Source of the DNA: Sphingomonas sp. S2M10 | Lineage (GTDB): Bacteria; Pseudomonadota; Alphaproteobacteria; Sphingomonadales; Sphingomonadaceae | Length of the DNA stretch: 64,000 nt | Direction of reading: 5' to 3' | Assembly (NCBI RefSeq): GCF_012650175.1 | Contig: NZ_JAAILI010000048.1 | Coordinates: 1-64,000, forward strand | Part shown: positions 1-8,463 of the stretch, piece after piece | How positions within the stretch are numbered: position 1 is the stretch's first letter | Layout of the letters: each line of letters opens with the position of its first letter | Made by a program: the position numbers and the translations under genes | Notes under the pieces: generated by a model | Seen by the model: only the letters and a program-made list of their open reading frames with translations | Told to the model about the DNA's origin: nothing | Database searches by the model: none

Positions 1-127
1 GCGTCGCGCACCGACACCCAGGCGCTCGGCGCCAGATAGGTGGCGCCATCGGGTCCGAAGGCGGCGGCAGCGGCGTTTTGCACCGCATCCTCCAGGCCAC
101 CGCTCGCCAGGGCAAGGTCGGCGGCGG
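1..127. repeat. 127-bp exact duplicate of an internal pstA segment at the window start
   Basis: Bases 1-127 match bases 3553-3679 without a mismatch in the same orientation, and identity stops abruptly at base 128 inside a run of GCG/GGC triplets. The segment is internal pstA coding sequence with no start or stop of its own. A repeat of exactly 127 bp at a sequence end equals a common de Bruijn k-mer length, so it looks like a contig-end assembly overlap rather than a biological duplication. That origin is an inference; the identity is seen directly. Confidence 0.9.
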
Positions 128-343
128 CGGCGGCGGAGGCGGCGGCGAGGCTTCGCCGGCACCCATCGTGCCGGTCATCGGCGCGGGCGGCGGCGCTGCC
201 GGATCCGTTTGCGGCATGGTCGGAGCCGCCGGCGGGGCGGGCTGCGCCTGGGTCTGGCCCGGCATCGTCTGCTGCGCCGGCATGTCCTGGGCGACGGCGG
301 TGCCGCTGAGGGCGAGCGCCGAGGCGAGAAGCATCCACTTCAT
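128..343 (-). CDS. Secreted Ala/Pro-rich protein, 3' end lost at the window edge
   Basis: An ATG at 343 follows a good ribosome binding site (AAGGAG about 8 bases upstream) and opens a frame with a clear signal peptide, MKWMLLASALALSGTAVA, with likely cleavage before QD. The mature part is low-complexity Ala, Pro, Gln and Met, ending in a run of prolines just before the junction with the duplicated pstA segment. The frame stays open through bases 127-1, but there it reads antisense-frame pstA codons, so only about 72 residues are trustworthy. It lies downstream of phoB on the same strand after about 126 non-coding bases. The family is not recognised; it is probably a periplasmic or surface protein. 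Confidence 0.6.
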
Positions 344-469
344 CCTGTGTCTCCTTCTTCATGAAAGACGAGGTGCGAACGTCCGCCGCGGCGGATTGTT
401 GCAACCAGGTTTCTGCGAAGCAGGCACGGGGGCGCGACGGCGGACCCGCCGCCGCGCCTCTATTTCAGC

Positions 470-1162
470 TCAGGTCCCCGCGTCGAGCGCGTAGCCGGCA
501 GAGCGAACCGTGCGAATGATGTCCGGCCGGTTGCCCTTGTTGATCGCCTTGCGCAGGCGGCGGATATGCACGTCGACGGTACGCGACTCGATGTCGCTGT
601 CATGCCCCCACACCGCGTCGAGCAGTCGCTCGCGCGAGAACACCCAGCCCGGATGCTCGAGGAAATGCTTGAGCAGGCGGAATTCCGTAGGCCCCAGCGC
701 GATCACCTCGCCGCTGCGACGAACCTTGTGGCCCACCGTATCCATTTCGATGTCCGCATAGGTCAGCGCTTCGCCGGCGAGCGCCGGACGCACGCGCCGC
801 AGCACCGCGCCCACGCGGGCGACCAGCTCGCGCGGCGAGAAGGGTTTGGTGACATAATCGTCCGCACCGGTTTCCAGTCCGCGCACCCGGTCTTCCTCTT
901 CGCCGCGTGCCGTCAGCATGATGATCGGCACATTTGCCGTCTCGGGCATCCGGCGCAGGCGGCGGCACACCTCGATGCCGGAAAGTCCCTCGACCATCCA
1001 GTCGAGCAGCACGATGTCGGGTGTCGCCTCCTTGGCGAGCAGCAGCGCTTCCTCGCCGTCCGGGGTGTGCTTCACTTCATAGTCTTCGCGCTTGAAATGC
1101 CAGGTGACGAGTTCCGCGATCGCGGCATCGTCTTCCACCAGCAGCATCTTGACCCGTGCCAT
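470..1162 (-). CDS. phoB: Phosphate regulon response regulator PhoB
   Basis: A 230-residue OmpR/PhoB-class regulator. The N-terminal receiver domain has the acidic pair D11/D12, phosphoacceptor D54 in LLDWM and K106 in VTKPFS. The C-terminal winged helix (about residues 130-228) carries the RTVDVHIRRLRKAI recognition region. Phosphorylated by PhoR, the family binds Pho boxes and activates the pst genes under phosphate limitation. It is the last gene of the phoR-pstSCAB-phoU-phoB unit, 9 bases after phoU, so it is probably co-transcribed and autoregulated. Length is normal for the family (about 229 residues). No convincing Pho box was found by eye. Confidence 0.97.
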   Translation of the reverse strand: MARVKMLLVEDDAAIAELVTWHFKREDYEVKHTPDGEEALLLAKEATPDIVLLDWMVEGLSGIEVCRRLRRMPETANVPIIMLTARGEEEDRVRGLETGADDYVTKPFSPRELVARVGAVLRRVRPALAGEALTYADIEMDTVGHKVRRSGEVIALGPTEFRLLKHFLEHPGWVFSRERLLDAVWGHDSDIESRTVDVHIRRLRKAINKGNRPDIIRTVRSAGYALDAGT

Positions 1163-1171
1163 ATGTTCCCC

Positions 1172-1873
1172 TCAGCTCCCGCTGCTTTCGCCGGCTTCCG
1201 CCTCGGCGAGATACTGCCCGGTCGCGGCAAAATAGACCATTTCGGCGACGTTGGTTGCATGGTCGCCGATCCTCTCCAGATTTTTGGCGACGAACAGCAG
1301 GTGCGCGACCTGGCTGATCGTGCGCGGATTCTCGACCATGAAGGTCACCAGCGTGCGGAAGATCGAATCGTAGAAATCGTCGAGCGCGGTATCGCTGGCA
1401 TGCACCTCGGCCGCCGCCCTGGCGTCGCGGGCCGAGAAGGCGTCGAGCGCGGCGCGCACCATGTCGGCGGCCAGCTGGCCCATCGCCGGCAGGATCGAGA
1501 TCGCCTCGATCCGCTCCTCGCCCTCGGCGTGGATCATCGGCACGCGCTTCGCGATGTTCTTGGCATAGTCGCCGATCCGCTCGATCACCGCGGCGATCTT
1601 CATCGCCGCGATCACCTCGCGCAGATCGTCCGCCATCGGCGCGCGTAGGGCAATGACGCGGACGACGAGCTTCTCCAGCTCGGCCTCCATCGCGTCGATC
1701 TGCTTATCCTTCTTGCGCACGGTCTTGGCCAGCGCTTCGTCGCCGCGCTGCAAGGCTTTCATCGCATCGTAGATCGCCTGCTCGGCAAGCCCGCCCATTT
1801 GCGAGATCAGCGCGCGCAGCTGGCTGATGTCCTGATCGAACGCCTTGACCGTATGCTCGTGGCCCGAAGCCAT
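1172..1873 (-). CDS. phoU: Phosphate signalling complex protein PhoU
   Basis: A 233-residue all-helical protein starting [16 protein letters not shown], with two PhoU repeats. Each repeat has the acidic metal-binding pattern (ERIGDYAKNIAKR around residue 100 and ERIGDHATNVAEM near residue 200). PhoU links the PstSCAB transporter to PhoR and restrains PhoR when phosphate is plentiful. The ATG overlaps the pstB stop by one base (TGATG), which fixes the start; the frame itself stays open further upstream through pstB. Only 9 bases separate it from phoB. Confidence 0.96.
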   Translation of the reverse strand: MASGHEHTVKAFDQDISQLRALISQMGGLAEQAIYDAMKALQRGDEALAKTVRKKDKQIDAMEAELEKLVVRVIALRAPMADDLREVIAAMKIAAVIERIGDYAKNIAKRVPMIHAEGEERIEAISILPAMGQLAADMVRAALDAFSARDARAAAEVHASDTALDDFYDSIFRTLVTFMVENPRTISQVAHLLFVAKNLERIGDHATNVAEMVYFAATGQYLAEAEAGESSGS

Positions 1874-2649
1874 CAGCCGTACCTTCCGGTGATATAGTCC
1901 TTCGTGCGCTCTTCGCGGGGCGCGGTGAAGAGGTTGTCCGTCTCGCCGTACTCGACCAGCTGGCCGAGATGGAAGAAGGCGGTGCGCTGCGAGACGCGCG
2001 CGGCCTGCTGCATGTTGTGCGTGACGATCACGATCGCATAGCGACCGCGCAGCTCGTGGATCAGCTCCTCGATCTTGGCGGTGGCGATCGGATCGAGCGC
2101 GCTGGCCGGCTCGTCCATCAGGATCACTTCGGGGTCGACCGCGATCGCGCGGGCGATGCACAGCCGCTGCTGCTGGCCGCCGGACAGCGCGGTGCCGCTG
2201 TCGGACAGGCGGTCCTTCACTTCCTCCCACAGCCCGGCGCGCTTCAGCGAACGCTCGACGATTGCCTCCAGGTCGCTCTTGGACGTCGCAAGGCCGTGGA
2301 TTCGCGGCCCATAGGCGACATTCTCGAAGATCGACTTGGGGAACGGGTTCGGCTTCTGGAACACCATGCCCACGCGGGCGCGGAGCTGCACGACGTCCAT
2401 GTCCGGCGAATAGATGTCCTCGCCGTCCAGCGTGATTTCGCCGGCCACGCGCGCGCTGGCGATGGTATCGTTCATCCGGTTGAAGGTGCGCAGGAAGGTC
2501 GACTTGCCGCAGCCTGACGGGCCGATGAAGGCGGTGACCTTGTCCATGTCGACGTCGATCGACACGTCCTTCACGGCCTGCTTGTCGCCATAGAAGACGC
2601 TGACGCCGCGGGCCGACATCTTGTGGGGGGCGGGGGAGGCGACGGTCAT
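1873..2649 (-). CDS. pstB: Phosphate ABC transporter ATP-binding protein PstB
   Basis: A 258-residue ABC ATPase that powers phosphate import through PstC/PstA. It has Walker [10 protein letters not shown] (residues 43-51), the Q-loop region [13 protein letters not shown] typical of PstB, signature [14 protein letters not shown], Walker [13 protein letters not shown] and the H-loop VTHNMQQA. The start ATG overlaps the pstA stop by one base (TAATG) and the stop overlaps the phoU start by one base, showing tight translational coupling. Length is typical for PstB. Confidence 0.97.
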   Translation of the reverse strand: MTVASPAPHKMSARGVSVFYGDKQAVKDVSIDVDMDKVTAFIGPSGCGKSTFLRTFNRMNDTIASARVAGEITLDGEDIYSPDMDVVQLRARVGMVFQKPNPFPKSIFENVAYGPRIHGLATSKSDLEAIVERSLKRAGLWEEVKDRLSDSGTALSGGQQQRLCIARAIAVDPEVILMDEPASALDPIATAKIEELIHELRGRYAIVIVTHNMQQAARVSQRTAFFHLGQLVEYGETDNLFTAPREERTKDYITGRYG

Positions 2650-3950
2650 TACCAGCGGGTCTCGAACTTGTTGCGAAGATAGATGGCGAGCCCGTTCATC
2701 GCGAGCAGCACCGCGAGCAGCACCAGGATCGCGGCGCTCGTCTTTTCGACGAACCCGCGGCTGACTTCATCCGACCACAGGAAGATCTGCACCGGCAGCA
2801 CGGTGGAAGGATCGGTGAAGCCGCCGGGCGGCGTGACGATGAAGGCACGCATGCCGATCAGCAGCAGCGGCGCGGTCTCGCCCAGCGCGCGCGCCATGCC
2901 GATGATCGTGCCGGTGAGGATGCCCGGCATCGCCAGCGGCAGGACATGGTGGAACACCACCTGGATCGGGCTCGCGCCGATTCCCAGCGCGGCGTCGCGG
3001 ATCGACGGCGGCACGCCCTTGATCGCGTTGCGGCTGGCGATCACAATGACGGGCATGATCATCAGCGCCAGCGTCACACCGCCGACCAGCGGTGCCGAGC
3101 GGGGCAGCATCGGGCCGTAGAGACGTCCGCCGATTTCCCAGGTGCCGAGGAACACGGCGAGCCCGAGCAGGCCGAAGATGATCGAGGGCACCGCCGCGAG
3201 GTTGTTGATCGACACTTCGATCAGGTCGGTCCAGCGGTTCTTGGGTGCATATTCCTCGAGATAGATCGCCGAGAGCACGCCCACCGGGAAGGCGATCAGG
3301 AAGGTGATCGCCATGGTGAGCAACGAGCCCTTGAGCGCCCCCCAGATGCCGACCGCGACCGGATCGGTCGAATCCGATTCGTGGAGGAAGGTCCAGTTGA
3401 AGCCGCGATGGATGGCGTCCTGGCGGGTCAGCCGGGCGACGCCGGCCTCCATCATGGGATCGCCAGCGCCGGTCAGCGCTTGGTCGAATCCTGTCGCGGC
3501 CGGGACGCGGACAACCGTTCGGCGCTCCAGCATGCCCGGATCGCGCTTGATCGCGTCGCGCACCGACACCCAGGCGCTCGGCGCCAGATAGGTGGCGCCA
3601 TCGGGTCCGAAGGCGGCGGCAGCGGCGTTTTGCACCGCATCCTCCAGGCCACCGCTCGCCAGGGCAAGGTCGGCGGCGGGGCTGCTCAGCTGGTCGCGGG
3701 TGATTTTCATGCCCGCAGCCTTGAGGTCGATCGGCAGCGCCAGTTGGGTGGTGGTGAAGCCGCGCCAGCCCTGCGCCACCATGGTGAGCAGGAGAAACGC
3801 GAGAAACGCCGCAGAGAGGAGTACCGCGGCGGCGCCCAGCAAGCGGAAGCGCCGCTCGGCCCCGTAGCGGCGGCGGATGCGCTTCTGCATCGCCGCGCTC
3901 CGCCAGTCGGTGGGCTGGCGGGCGTCCAGCGGGATGGCGGGCTTACTCAT
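2649..3950 (-). CDS. pstA: Phosphate ABC transporter permease PstA
   Basis: A 433-residue inner-membrane permease. It has a cytoplasmic N-terminus, one membrane segment near residues 35-58, a long extracytoplasmic insert to about residue 205, then the BPD_transp_1 core with the EAA loop ([20 protein letters not shown]). It is longer than E. coli PstA (about 296 residues) because of the N-terminal extension and periplasmic insert, a pattern known in alphaproteobacterial PstA. The first 8 bases overlap the pstC end. Bases 3553-3679 of this gene are duplicated at the window start. Confidence 0.95.
   Translation of the reverse strand: MSKPAIPLDARQPTDWRSAAMQKRIRRRYGAERRFRLLGAAAVLLSAAFLAFLLLTMVAQGWRGFTTTQLALPIDLKAAGMKITRDQLSSPAADLALASGGLEDAVQNAAAAAFGPDGATYLAPSAWVSVRDAIKRDPGMLERRTVVRVPAATGFDQALTGAGDPMMEAGVARLTRQDAIHRGFNWTFLHESDSTDPVAVGIWGALKGSLLTMAITFLIAFPVGVLSAIYLEEYAPKNRWTDLIEVSINNLAAVPSIIFGLLGLAVFLGTWEIGGRLYGPMLPRSAPLVGGVTLALMIMPVIVIASRNAIKGVPPSIRDAALGIGASPIQVVFHHVLPLAMPGILTGTIIGMARALGETAPLLLIGMRAFIVTPPGGFTDPSTVLPVQIFLWSDEVSRGFVEKTSAAILVLLAVLLAMNGLAIYLRNKFETRW
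3553..3679. repeat. Internal pstA segment duplicated at bases 1-127
   Basis: This is the native copy of the 127-bp repeat. It sits in frame inside the periplasmic-insert part of pstA, which reads uninterrupted through it, so this copy is genuine and the terminal one is the suspect copy. Confidence 0.9.
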
Positions 3951-5319
3951 AGGCTTCGCGATACTTCTTCACGACGCGGAGCGCGACGATGTTGAGCAGC
4001 AGGGTGATGACGAACAGCGTGAGGCCCAGCGCGAAGGCGGCGAGCGTCTTCGGACTGTCGAACTCGGCCTCACCGGTGAGCAGGTCGACGATCTGCTTGG
4101 TGACGGTGGTCGCGCTCTCCAGCGGGTTGAGCGTGATCGTCGCGGCGCCCGAGGCGGCCATCACCACGATCATCGTCTCGCCGATCGCGCGGCTGACCGC
4201 GAGCAGCACGCCCGCGACGACGCCCGGCAGCGCGGCGGGCACCAGCACACGGGAGATCGTCTCGCTGGTCGTCGCGCCCATCGCAAGGCTGCCGTCGCGC
4301 ATTGCGGTGGGCACCGCAGCGAGCGAATCGTCGGCCATCGACGAGACGAAGGGGATGATCATCACGCCCATCACCAGGCCGGCCGCGAGCGCGCTTTCCG
4401 ACGAGGCGAACGGGTCGCCCAGCGCAACCGCCAGCTTGCGCACGGCGGGCGCGACGGTCAGCGCGGCGAAATAGCCATAGACCACGGTCGGCACGCCCGC
4501 GAGCATCTCCAGCGTCGGCTTCATCCAGCGGCGGGTGGTCGGTGAGGCATATTGGGTGAGGTACACCGCGCTCATCAGCCCGAACGGGATGGCGACCAGC
4601 ATCGCGATCACCGCGCCGATGAAGAAGGTGCCCCAGAACAACGGCACCGCGCCCAGCGACGCGCCGGGGTTCTTGGCGTCGATGACCTGCGGGCTCCAAT
4701 GGGTGCCGAACAGGAACTGGGTGATCGGCACCTGCGCGAAGAAGCGGGTCGATTCCCAGAACAGCGAGACGAAGATGCCGAGCGTGGTGAAGATCGCGAT
4801 CAGCGAGGCGACCAGCAGCACCAGCATCAGCGTGCGCTCCACCTTGGAGCGGGCGCGGAAATCGGGGCGGATTCGGGTGATCGCGAAGGCGGCGCCGGCA
4901 AAGGCGAGCAACACCGCCGCAGCGCTGCCGATCCAGGCGTAGCGCGTGCGCGCGGCGCTGACCACCGGCGCGAGCTGCTGCGCCAGGGGATCGCCGTCGC
5001 CGGCGAACGGATCCTCGGCAATGGCGCGCGCCTGGGCGAGCACCGAATCGCGCTCGAAGGCAAAGTCGGACAGGCCGGCGGCGGCAGGGCTCTGCAACAC
5101 CGTCTGGCGGACCAGCGACGGGCTGACCGCCGACCAGACCGCAAGGAACAGCAGCGGCGGCAGCATCGTCCACATCGCGACGAACCAGCCATGCTGGGCC
5201 GGCAGCGAATGCAGACGTTTGCGGCCGCCACGGTCGAACCGGACGGCGCGGGCCCGGGCGGTGAGCCAGCCGATCAGGCCCAGGCCCAGGATCAGGAAGG
5301 AAAGCGCGAAAACGTTCAC
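3943..5319 (-). CDS. pstC: Phosphate ABC transporter permease PstC
   Basis: A 458-residue permease that pairs with PstA. It has two N-terminal membrane segments and an extracytoplasmic stretch with Ala-rich helices, then the six-helix BPD_transp_1 core with the EAA motif (AMRDGSLAMGATTSETISRV). The frame begins at a GTG at 5319; no nearby in-frame ATG exists, and the weak ribosome binding site makes the exact start less certain. It overlaps pstA by 8 bases and lies 60 bases after pstS. Like PstA here it is longer than the E. coli protein (about 319 residues). Confidence 0.95.
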   Translation of the reverse strand: MNVFALSFLILGLGLIGWLTARARAVRFDRGGRKRLHSLPAQHGWFVAMWTMLPPLLFLAVWSAVSPSLVRQTVLQSPAAAGLSDFAFERDSVLAQARAIAEDPFAGDGDPLAQQLAPVVSAARTRYAWIGSAAAVLLAFAGAAFAITRIRPDFRARSKVERTLMLVLLVASLIAIFTTLGIFVSLFWESTRFFAQVPITQFLFGTHWSPQVIDAKNPGASLGAVPLFWGTFFIGAVIAMLVAIPFGLMSAVYLTQYASPTTRRWMKPTLEMLAGVPTVVYGYFAALTVAPAVRKLAVALGDPFASSESALAAGLVMGVMIIPFVSSMADDSLAAVPTAMRDGSLAMGATTSETISRVLVPAALPGVVAGVLLAVSRAIGETMIVVMAASGAATITLNPLESATTVTKQIVDLLTGEAEFDSPKTLAAFALGLTLFVITLLLNIVALRVVKKYREAYE

Positions 5320-5379
5320 CGAACAACCACTTCAGCGTTGTACCCAGGCCCGGCCAACACCGGATTCACATCGTTCATG

Positions 5380-6411
5380 TCAGTGCAGCTCGGTCGGGTC
5401 GAGCGGAAGTTCGAGTGCGATGCGCTCCGCCATGCGCTCGCGCAACTTCTCCGGTGCGGCGATCAGGCCGCGCTTCACCAGCGGCCCCTTGGGAACCCAC
5501 ATCGTCGAGTAGAGCGTCAGAAAGTCCTTCAGCCCAGGCACCGCCTTGAGGTGGCGCTTCTTGATGTAGAGGTACAGCGGGCGGGCACCCGGATAATGGC
5601 CGTTGGCGATCGTGTCATAGGTCGGCGCAACGCCTTCGATCGGCACGCCGTGCAGCCGGTTCTGGTTTTCCTCGAGATAGGAATAGCCGAAGATGCCGAG
5701 CGCATTCGGGTTCTGCGCCAGGCCCTGGACGATCAGATTGTCGTTCTCGCCCTTGTCGACATAGGGGCCGTCGTCACGGATGCGGCGGCAGGCGGTGTCG
5801 AATTGCGCCGGATCGGCGGCGGCCTTCAGCTTCTCGGCTTCGGGATAGGCCTCGATACAGCCGGGCTCCAGCATCAGCTCGACAAAGGCGTCGCGCGTGC
5901 CGCTGGTGGAAGGCGGGCCCATGACCAGGATCGGGATCGCGGGCAGGGCCGGGTTCACGTCCTTCCAGGTCTTGGCGGTGTTCGGCTTGCCGTCCGGATT
6001 GGCGGCCAGCGCGAGGTAGATGTCCTTCTTGGTGAGCTGGAGCTTGGGCCCCTGGTTCGACTCGGCGAGCGCGACGCCGTCCAGGCCGATCACGACTTCG
6101 ATGATGTCGCCCACCTTGTCGGTCTGGCAGCGATCATATTCGTTGCGCGTCATGCGGCGCGAGGCATTGGCGATGTCCGGAAACTGCGCGCCGACGCCTT
6201 CGCAGAAGCGGCGGATGCCCGCGCCGCTGCCGATCGACTCGACGACGGGGGCCTTGCGGCCGCTCTTGGCGTTGACAAAGGCTTCGGCGACGGCGGTGGT
6301 GAAGGGATAGACCGTCGACGAGCCGACGACTCGAATCTCGCGCGTGGCGCTGCCGTCACACGAGGAAAGCGCAAGCGCACTGAATGCGATCAGAGCAAGA
6401 CGACCGAGCAT
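5380..6411 (-). CDS. pstS: Phosphate-binding lipoprotein PstS
   Basis: A 343-residue periplasmic solute-binding protein that delivers phosphate to PstCAB. The N-terminus has a lipobox, ALSSC (Cys18), so it is probably a lipoprotein anchored in the inner membrane. The phosphate-loop region VVGSSTVYPFT and SIGSGAGIRRFCEGVG are typical of the PstS/SphX group. The ATG at 6411 sits 5 bases after AGGAGG and is preferred over a GTG at 6417 that overlaps that binding site. It is 82 bases downstream of phoR and probably expressed with it. Confidence 0.94.
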   Translation of the reverse strand: MLGRLALIAFSALALSSCDGSATREIRVVGSSTVYPFTTAVAEAFVNAKSGRKAPVVESIGSGAGIRRFCEGVGAQFPDIANASRRMTRNEYDRCQTDKVGDIIEVVIGLDGVALAESNQGPKLQLTKKDIYLALAANPDGKPNTAKTWKDVNPALPAIPILVMGPPSTSGTRDAFVELMLEPGCIEAYPEAEKLKAAADPAQFDTACRRIRDDGPYVDKGENDNLIVQGLAQNPNALGIFGYSYLEENQNRLHGVPIEGVAPTYDTIANGHYPGARPLYLYIKKRHLKAVPGLKDFLTLYSTMWVPKGPLVKRGLIAAPEKLRERMAERIALELPLDPTELH

Positions 6412-6493
6412 CGTCACCTCCTGTCCTCGAGAATGGGTGCGTTGGATCGCGGGCGTGCCCTTCGTCCGCGATATGCCCCATCCGGCAAACGCG

Positions 6494-7702
6494 TTACGGC
6501 TTTATGACATTGGGCTCGATCGGCAGTCGAACGGCGACGGTTGTGCCGACGCCCACGGTGGAGGCGATATCGAGCCGGCCGCGGTGGCGCTCCACTACGT
6601 GCTTGACGATCGCGAGGCCCAGGCCGGTGCCGCCGAGCGAGCGGCTGCGTCCCGAATCGACGCGATAGAAGCGCTCGGTGAGGCGCGGGATATGTTCCGG
6701 CGGAATGCCTTCGCCCTGATCGGCCACGGAGAACCGCACCATCGTATCCCCCTCGCTGCGCAGCGAGACGGTCACCGGCGTACCTGGGCGGCCATATTTC
6801 ATCGCATTGCCGATCAGGTTGTGGAGCAGCTGGCTCAGCTGGGTCCGATCCCCGCGAACCGGCGCCACCGTCTCGATCTCGGTCACCAGATCGCCCGCGC
6901 GAGGATTGGCGGACAGTTCGGCGCAGACCTGGGGGATCAGGTCGGCCAGCTGCACCGATTCGGCGGGCGTGCGATATTTTTCCGCCTCGATCCGGCTGAG
7001 CGAAATCAGGTCGCTGATCAGCCGGTCCATGCGCCGTGCCTCGTCGTGCATGATCTTGAGGAACCGCTGGCGGATCTCCGGCTCCTCGCCCGCGCCGTCG
7101 GCCAGCGTCTCGACATAGCCGAGCAGCGAGGCGAGGGGCGTGCGCAGCTCGTGGCTGGCATTGGCGACGAAATCCACGCGCATCCGATCGGCGGTATAGC
7201 TGCCGGTCCGGTCGACCAGATGGACGACGCGCTCGCCGGTCTCCAGCGTGCGAACGCGCATTTCCCAGCGCTGCTCGCGCGTGCCCAGGCCGACTAGATG
7301 AATAGGTGCGGCGCTATGGTCCTCGCTCGGATCGAGCAGACGCTCGGCGGCGGCGGGATGGCGGATCGCCAGCCGCACGTCCTCGCCGAGAATATGTTCG
7401 CCCAAAAGCGCGCGGGCAGCGGCGTTGGCCGCGATCACGCGGGTGGCGGCGATCACCAGCACCGGCTCGGCGATCGCCTCGATGACTTCGCCGAATGCCG
7501 GATCCCGATCGGCCGCCGCGGCGTCGTCGCGCGGCGGCGGCGCCGGGTCCCCGCCGATGGCCACCACCAGCACCGATGCCACCGCGCCCACCAGCAGCAG
7601 CAGCGCCACCTGCAGGTCGCCGTTGAGCAGGAAGCCCACCAGCGCCGAGAGAGCGGCGACGCCCATCGCGAGGACGATTCGGAAGCCTTGGGCCGAAAGC
7701 AT
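6494..7702 (-). CDS. phoR: Phosphate regulon sensor histidine kinase PhoR
   Basis: A 402-residue membrane histidine kinase. Two hydrophobic segments (about residues 8-25 and 32-49) form a short hairpin with almost no periplasmic loop, followed by a PAS-like region (70-165). The HisKA H-box is NASHELRTPLASLLGY (H184). The ATPase domain has N-box N299, G1 DQGEGIP (328-334) and G2 GGTGLGLAI. It is thought to sense phosphate indirectly through PstSCAB-PhoU and to phosphorylate PhoB. As the most upstream gene of the unit, its promoter should lie in 7703-7785, a gap shared with the divergent Tat-protein gene. Confidence 0.94.
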   Translation of the reverse strand: MLSAQGFRIVLAMGVAALSALVGFLLNGDLQVALLLLVGAVASVLVVAIGGDPAPPPRDDAAAADRDPAFGEVIEAIAEPVLVIAATRVIAANAAARALLGEHILGEDVRLAIRHPAAAERLLDPSEDHSAAPIHLVGLGTREQRWEMRVRTLETGERVVHLVDRTGSYTADRMRVDFVANASHELRTPLASLLGYVETLADGAGEEPEIRQRFLKIMHDEARRMDRLISDLISLSRIEAEKYRTPAESVQLADLIPQVCAELSANPRAGDLVTEIETVAPVRGDRTQLSQLLHNLIGNAMKYGRPGTPVTVSLRSEGDTMVRFSVADQGEGIPPEHIPRLTERFYRVDSGRSRSLGGTGLGLAIVKHVVERHRGRLDIASTVGVGTTVAVRLPIEPNVIKP

Positions 7703-7785
7703 GTGCGCCTTCTAGCGCGCGATCGTCCCAAGACGAGCCCGTATTTACGATTGCGAAATGGGCGCCGGCGCAGAAGAAGAAGGCG

Positions 7786-8175
7786 ATGGACGATTGTGAA
7801 CCCGAAGACCGGCCGACGCGTCGGCGTGCGCTGATGCTGGGCGCGGCAAGCGCTGCGGCGATCGTCTCGATCCGCCCGGCGCTGGCGCAGACCAATGCCT
7901 CGATCATGCAGTGCGAGATTCCGGTGACCGATCCCGGTCGCGCCGGCAGCTATATCGCGCCCGATGGCCGTGTGGTCCCGGCCCGTACGCGCGGTGCCTT
8001 TCCCGCCCCAGGGCGCAGCTTCAAGGCGCAGGACGTGAAGCGCGCGCTGAACGGCGGCACGCTGCCCGGCACCGATCCGCAGGCGAGCCGTGCCTATACC
8101 AACTATATTCGCCGCCTGCAGCGCGGGACCAGCGGTTTCACCTGCTTCGCCTCGCTGCAGATGCCGCGCGGCTGA
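7786..8175 (+). CDS. Tat-leader protein, first gene of the HPr-rel-A cassette
   Basis: A 129-residue protein whose N-terminus has a twin-arginine type leader: TRRRALML at residues 11-18, an Ala-rich hydrophobic stretch and likely cleavage after PALA before Q. The mature part of about 95 residues is polar, with two cysteines (MQCEIP and GFTCFASL), a Ser/Thr/Gly/Pro-rich centre and a C-terminal LQMPRG. The ATG follows GAAGAAGGCG. It starts the run of four same-strand genes, 12 bases before the PqqD-like gene. No enzymatic domain is recognised. Given its neighbours it could be the substrate of the kinase/nucleotidyltransferase pair, which is inference only. Confidence 0.75.
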   Translation: MDDCEPEDRPTRRRALMLGAASAAAIVSIRPALAQTNASIMQCEIPVTDPGRAGSYIAPDGRVVPARTRGAFPAPGRSFKAQDVKRALNGGTLPGTDPQASRAYTNYIRRLQRGTSGFTCFASLQMPRG

Positions 8176-8187
8176 CGGGGCCGGGCG

Positions 8188-8463
8188 GTGTATTATCGCG
8201 CCGCGGACCCTGAGACCCTGCGCATCGTACCGCTGGATGCGCTGACGCTCATCTACCATCGCGCCTCCGGCATCACCCACATCGTCGACGCGCCGGTACC
8301 GGAGATCCTCGACATCCTGCACGAGGGACCGCGCGACGTGGCCGGGCTGCTGGCGATACTCGCCGAGCGGTTCGATCTCGAGGATCCCGATCCGGCCGCA
8401 CTGGCGGTGCGGCTGGACGAGCTGGTCGGCGCCGGGCTGGTGGAGCGGACATGCACCATCTGA
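8188..8463 (+). CDS. PqqD-like protein of the HPr-rel-A system
   Basis: A 91-residue protein beginning at a GTG (MYYRAADPETLRIVPLDALT). It shows the PqqD-type pattern: a beta-hairpin with a hydrophobic core (LTLIYHRASGITHIVDAPVPEIL) followed by a winged-helix-like helical half ending LDELVGAGLVER. PqqD folds act as peptide chaperones or recognition elements for leader peptides in RiPP and PQQ synthesis. Its last 13 bases overlap the start of the kinase gene, implying coupled translation. In NCBI family naming this resembles the PqqD protein of the 'HPr-rel-A system' (recalled, not searched). Confidence 0.85.
   Translation: MYYRAADPETLRIVPLDALTLIYHRASGITHIVDAPVPEILDILHEGPRDVAGLLAILAERFDLEDPDPAALAVRLDELVGAGLVERTCTI

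Noticed and set aside
6418-6493. Possible Pho box upstream of pstS
   Set aside because: No convincing pair of CTGTCAT-like direct repeats could be seen; phoR and pstS probably share an upstream promoter.
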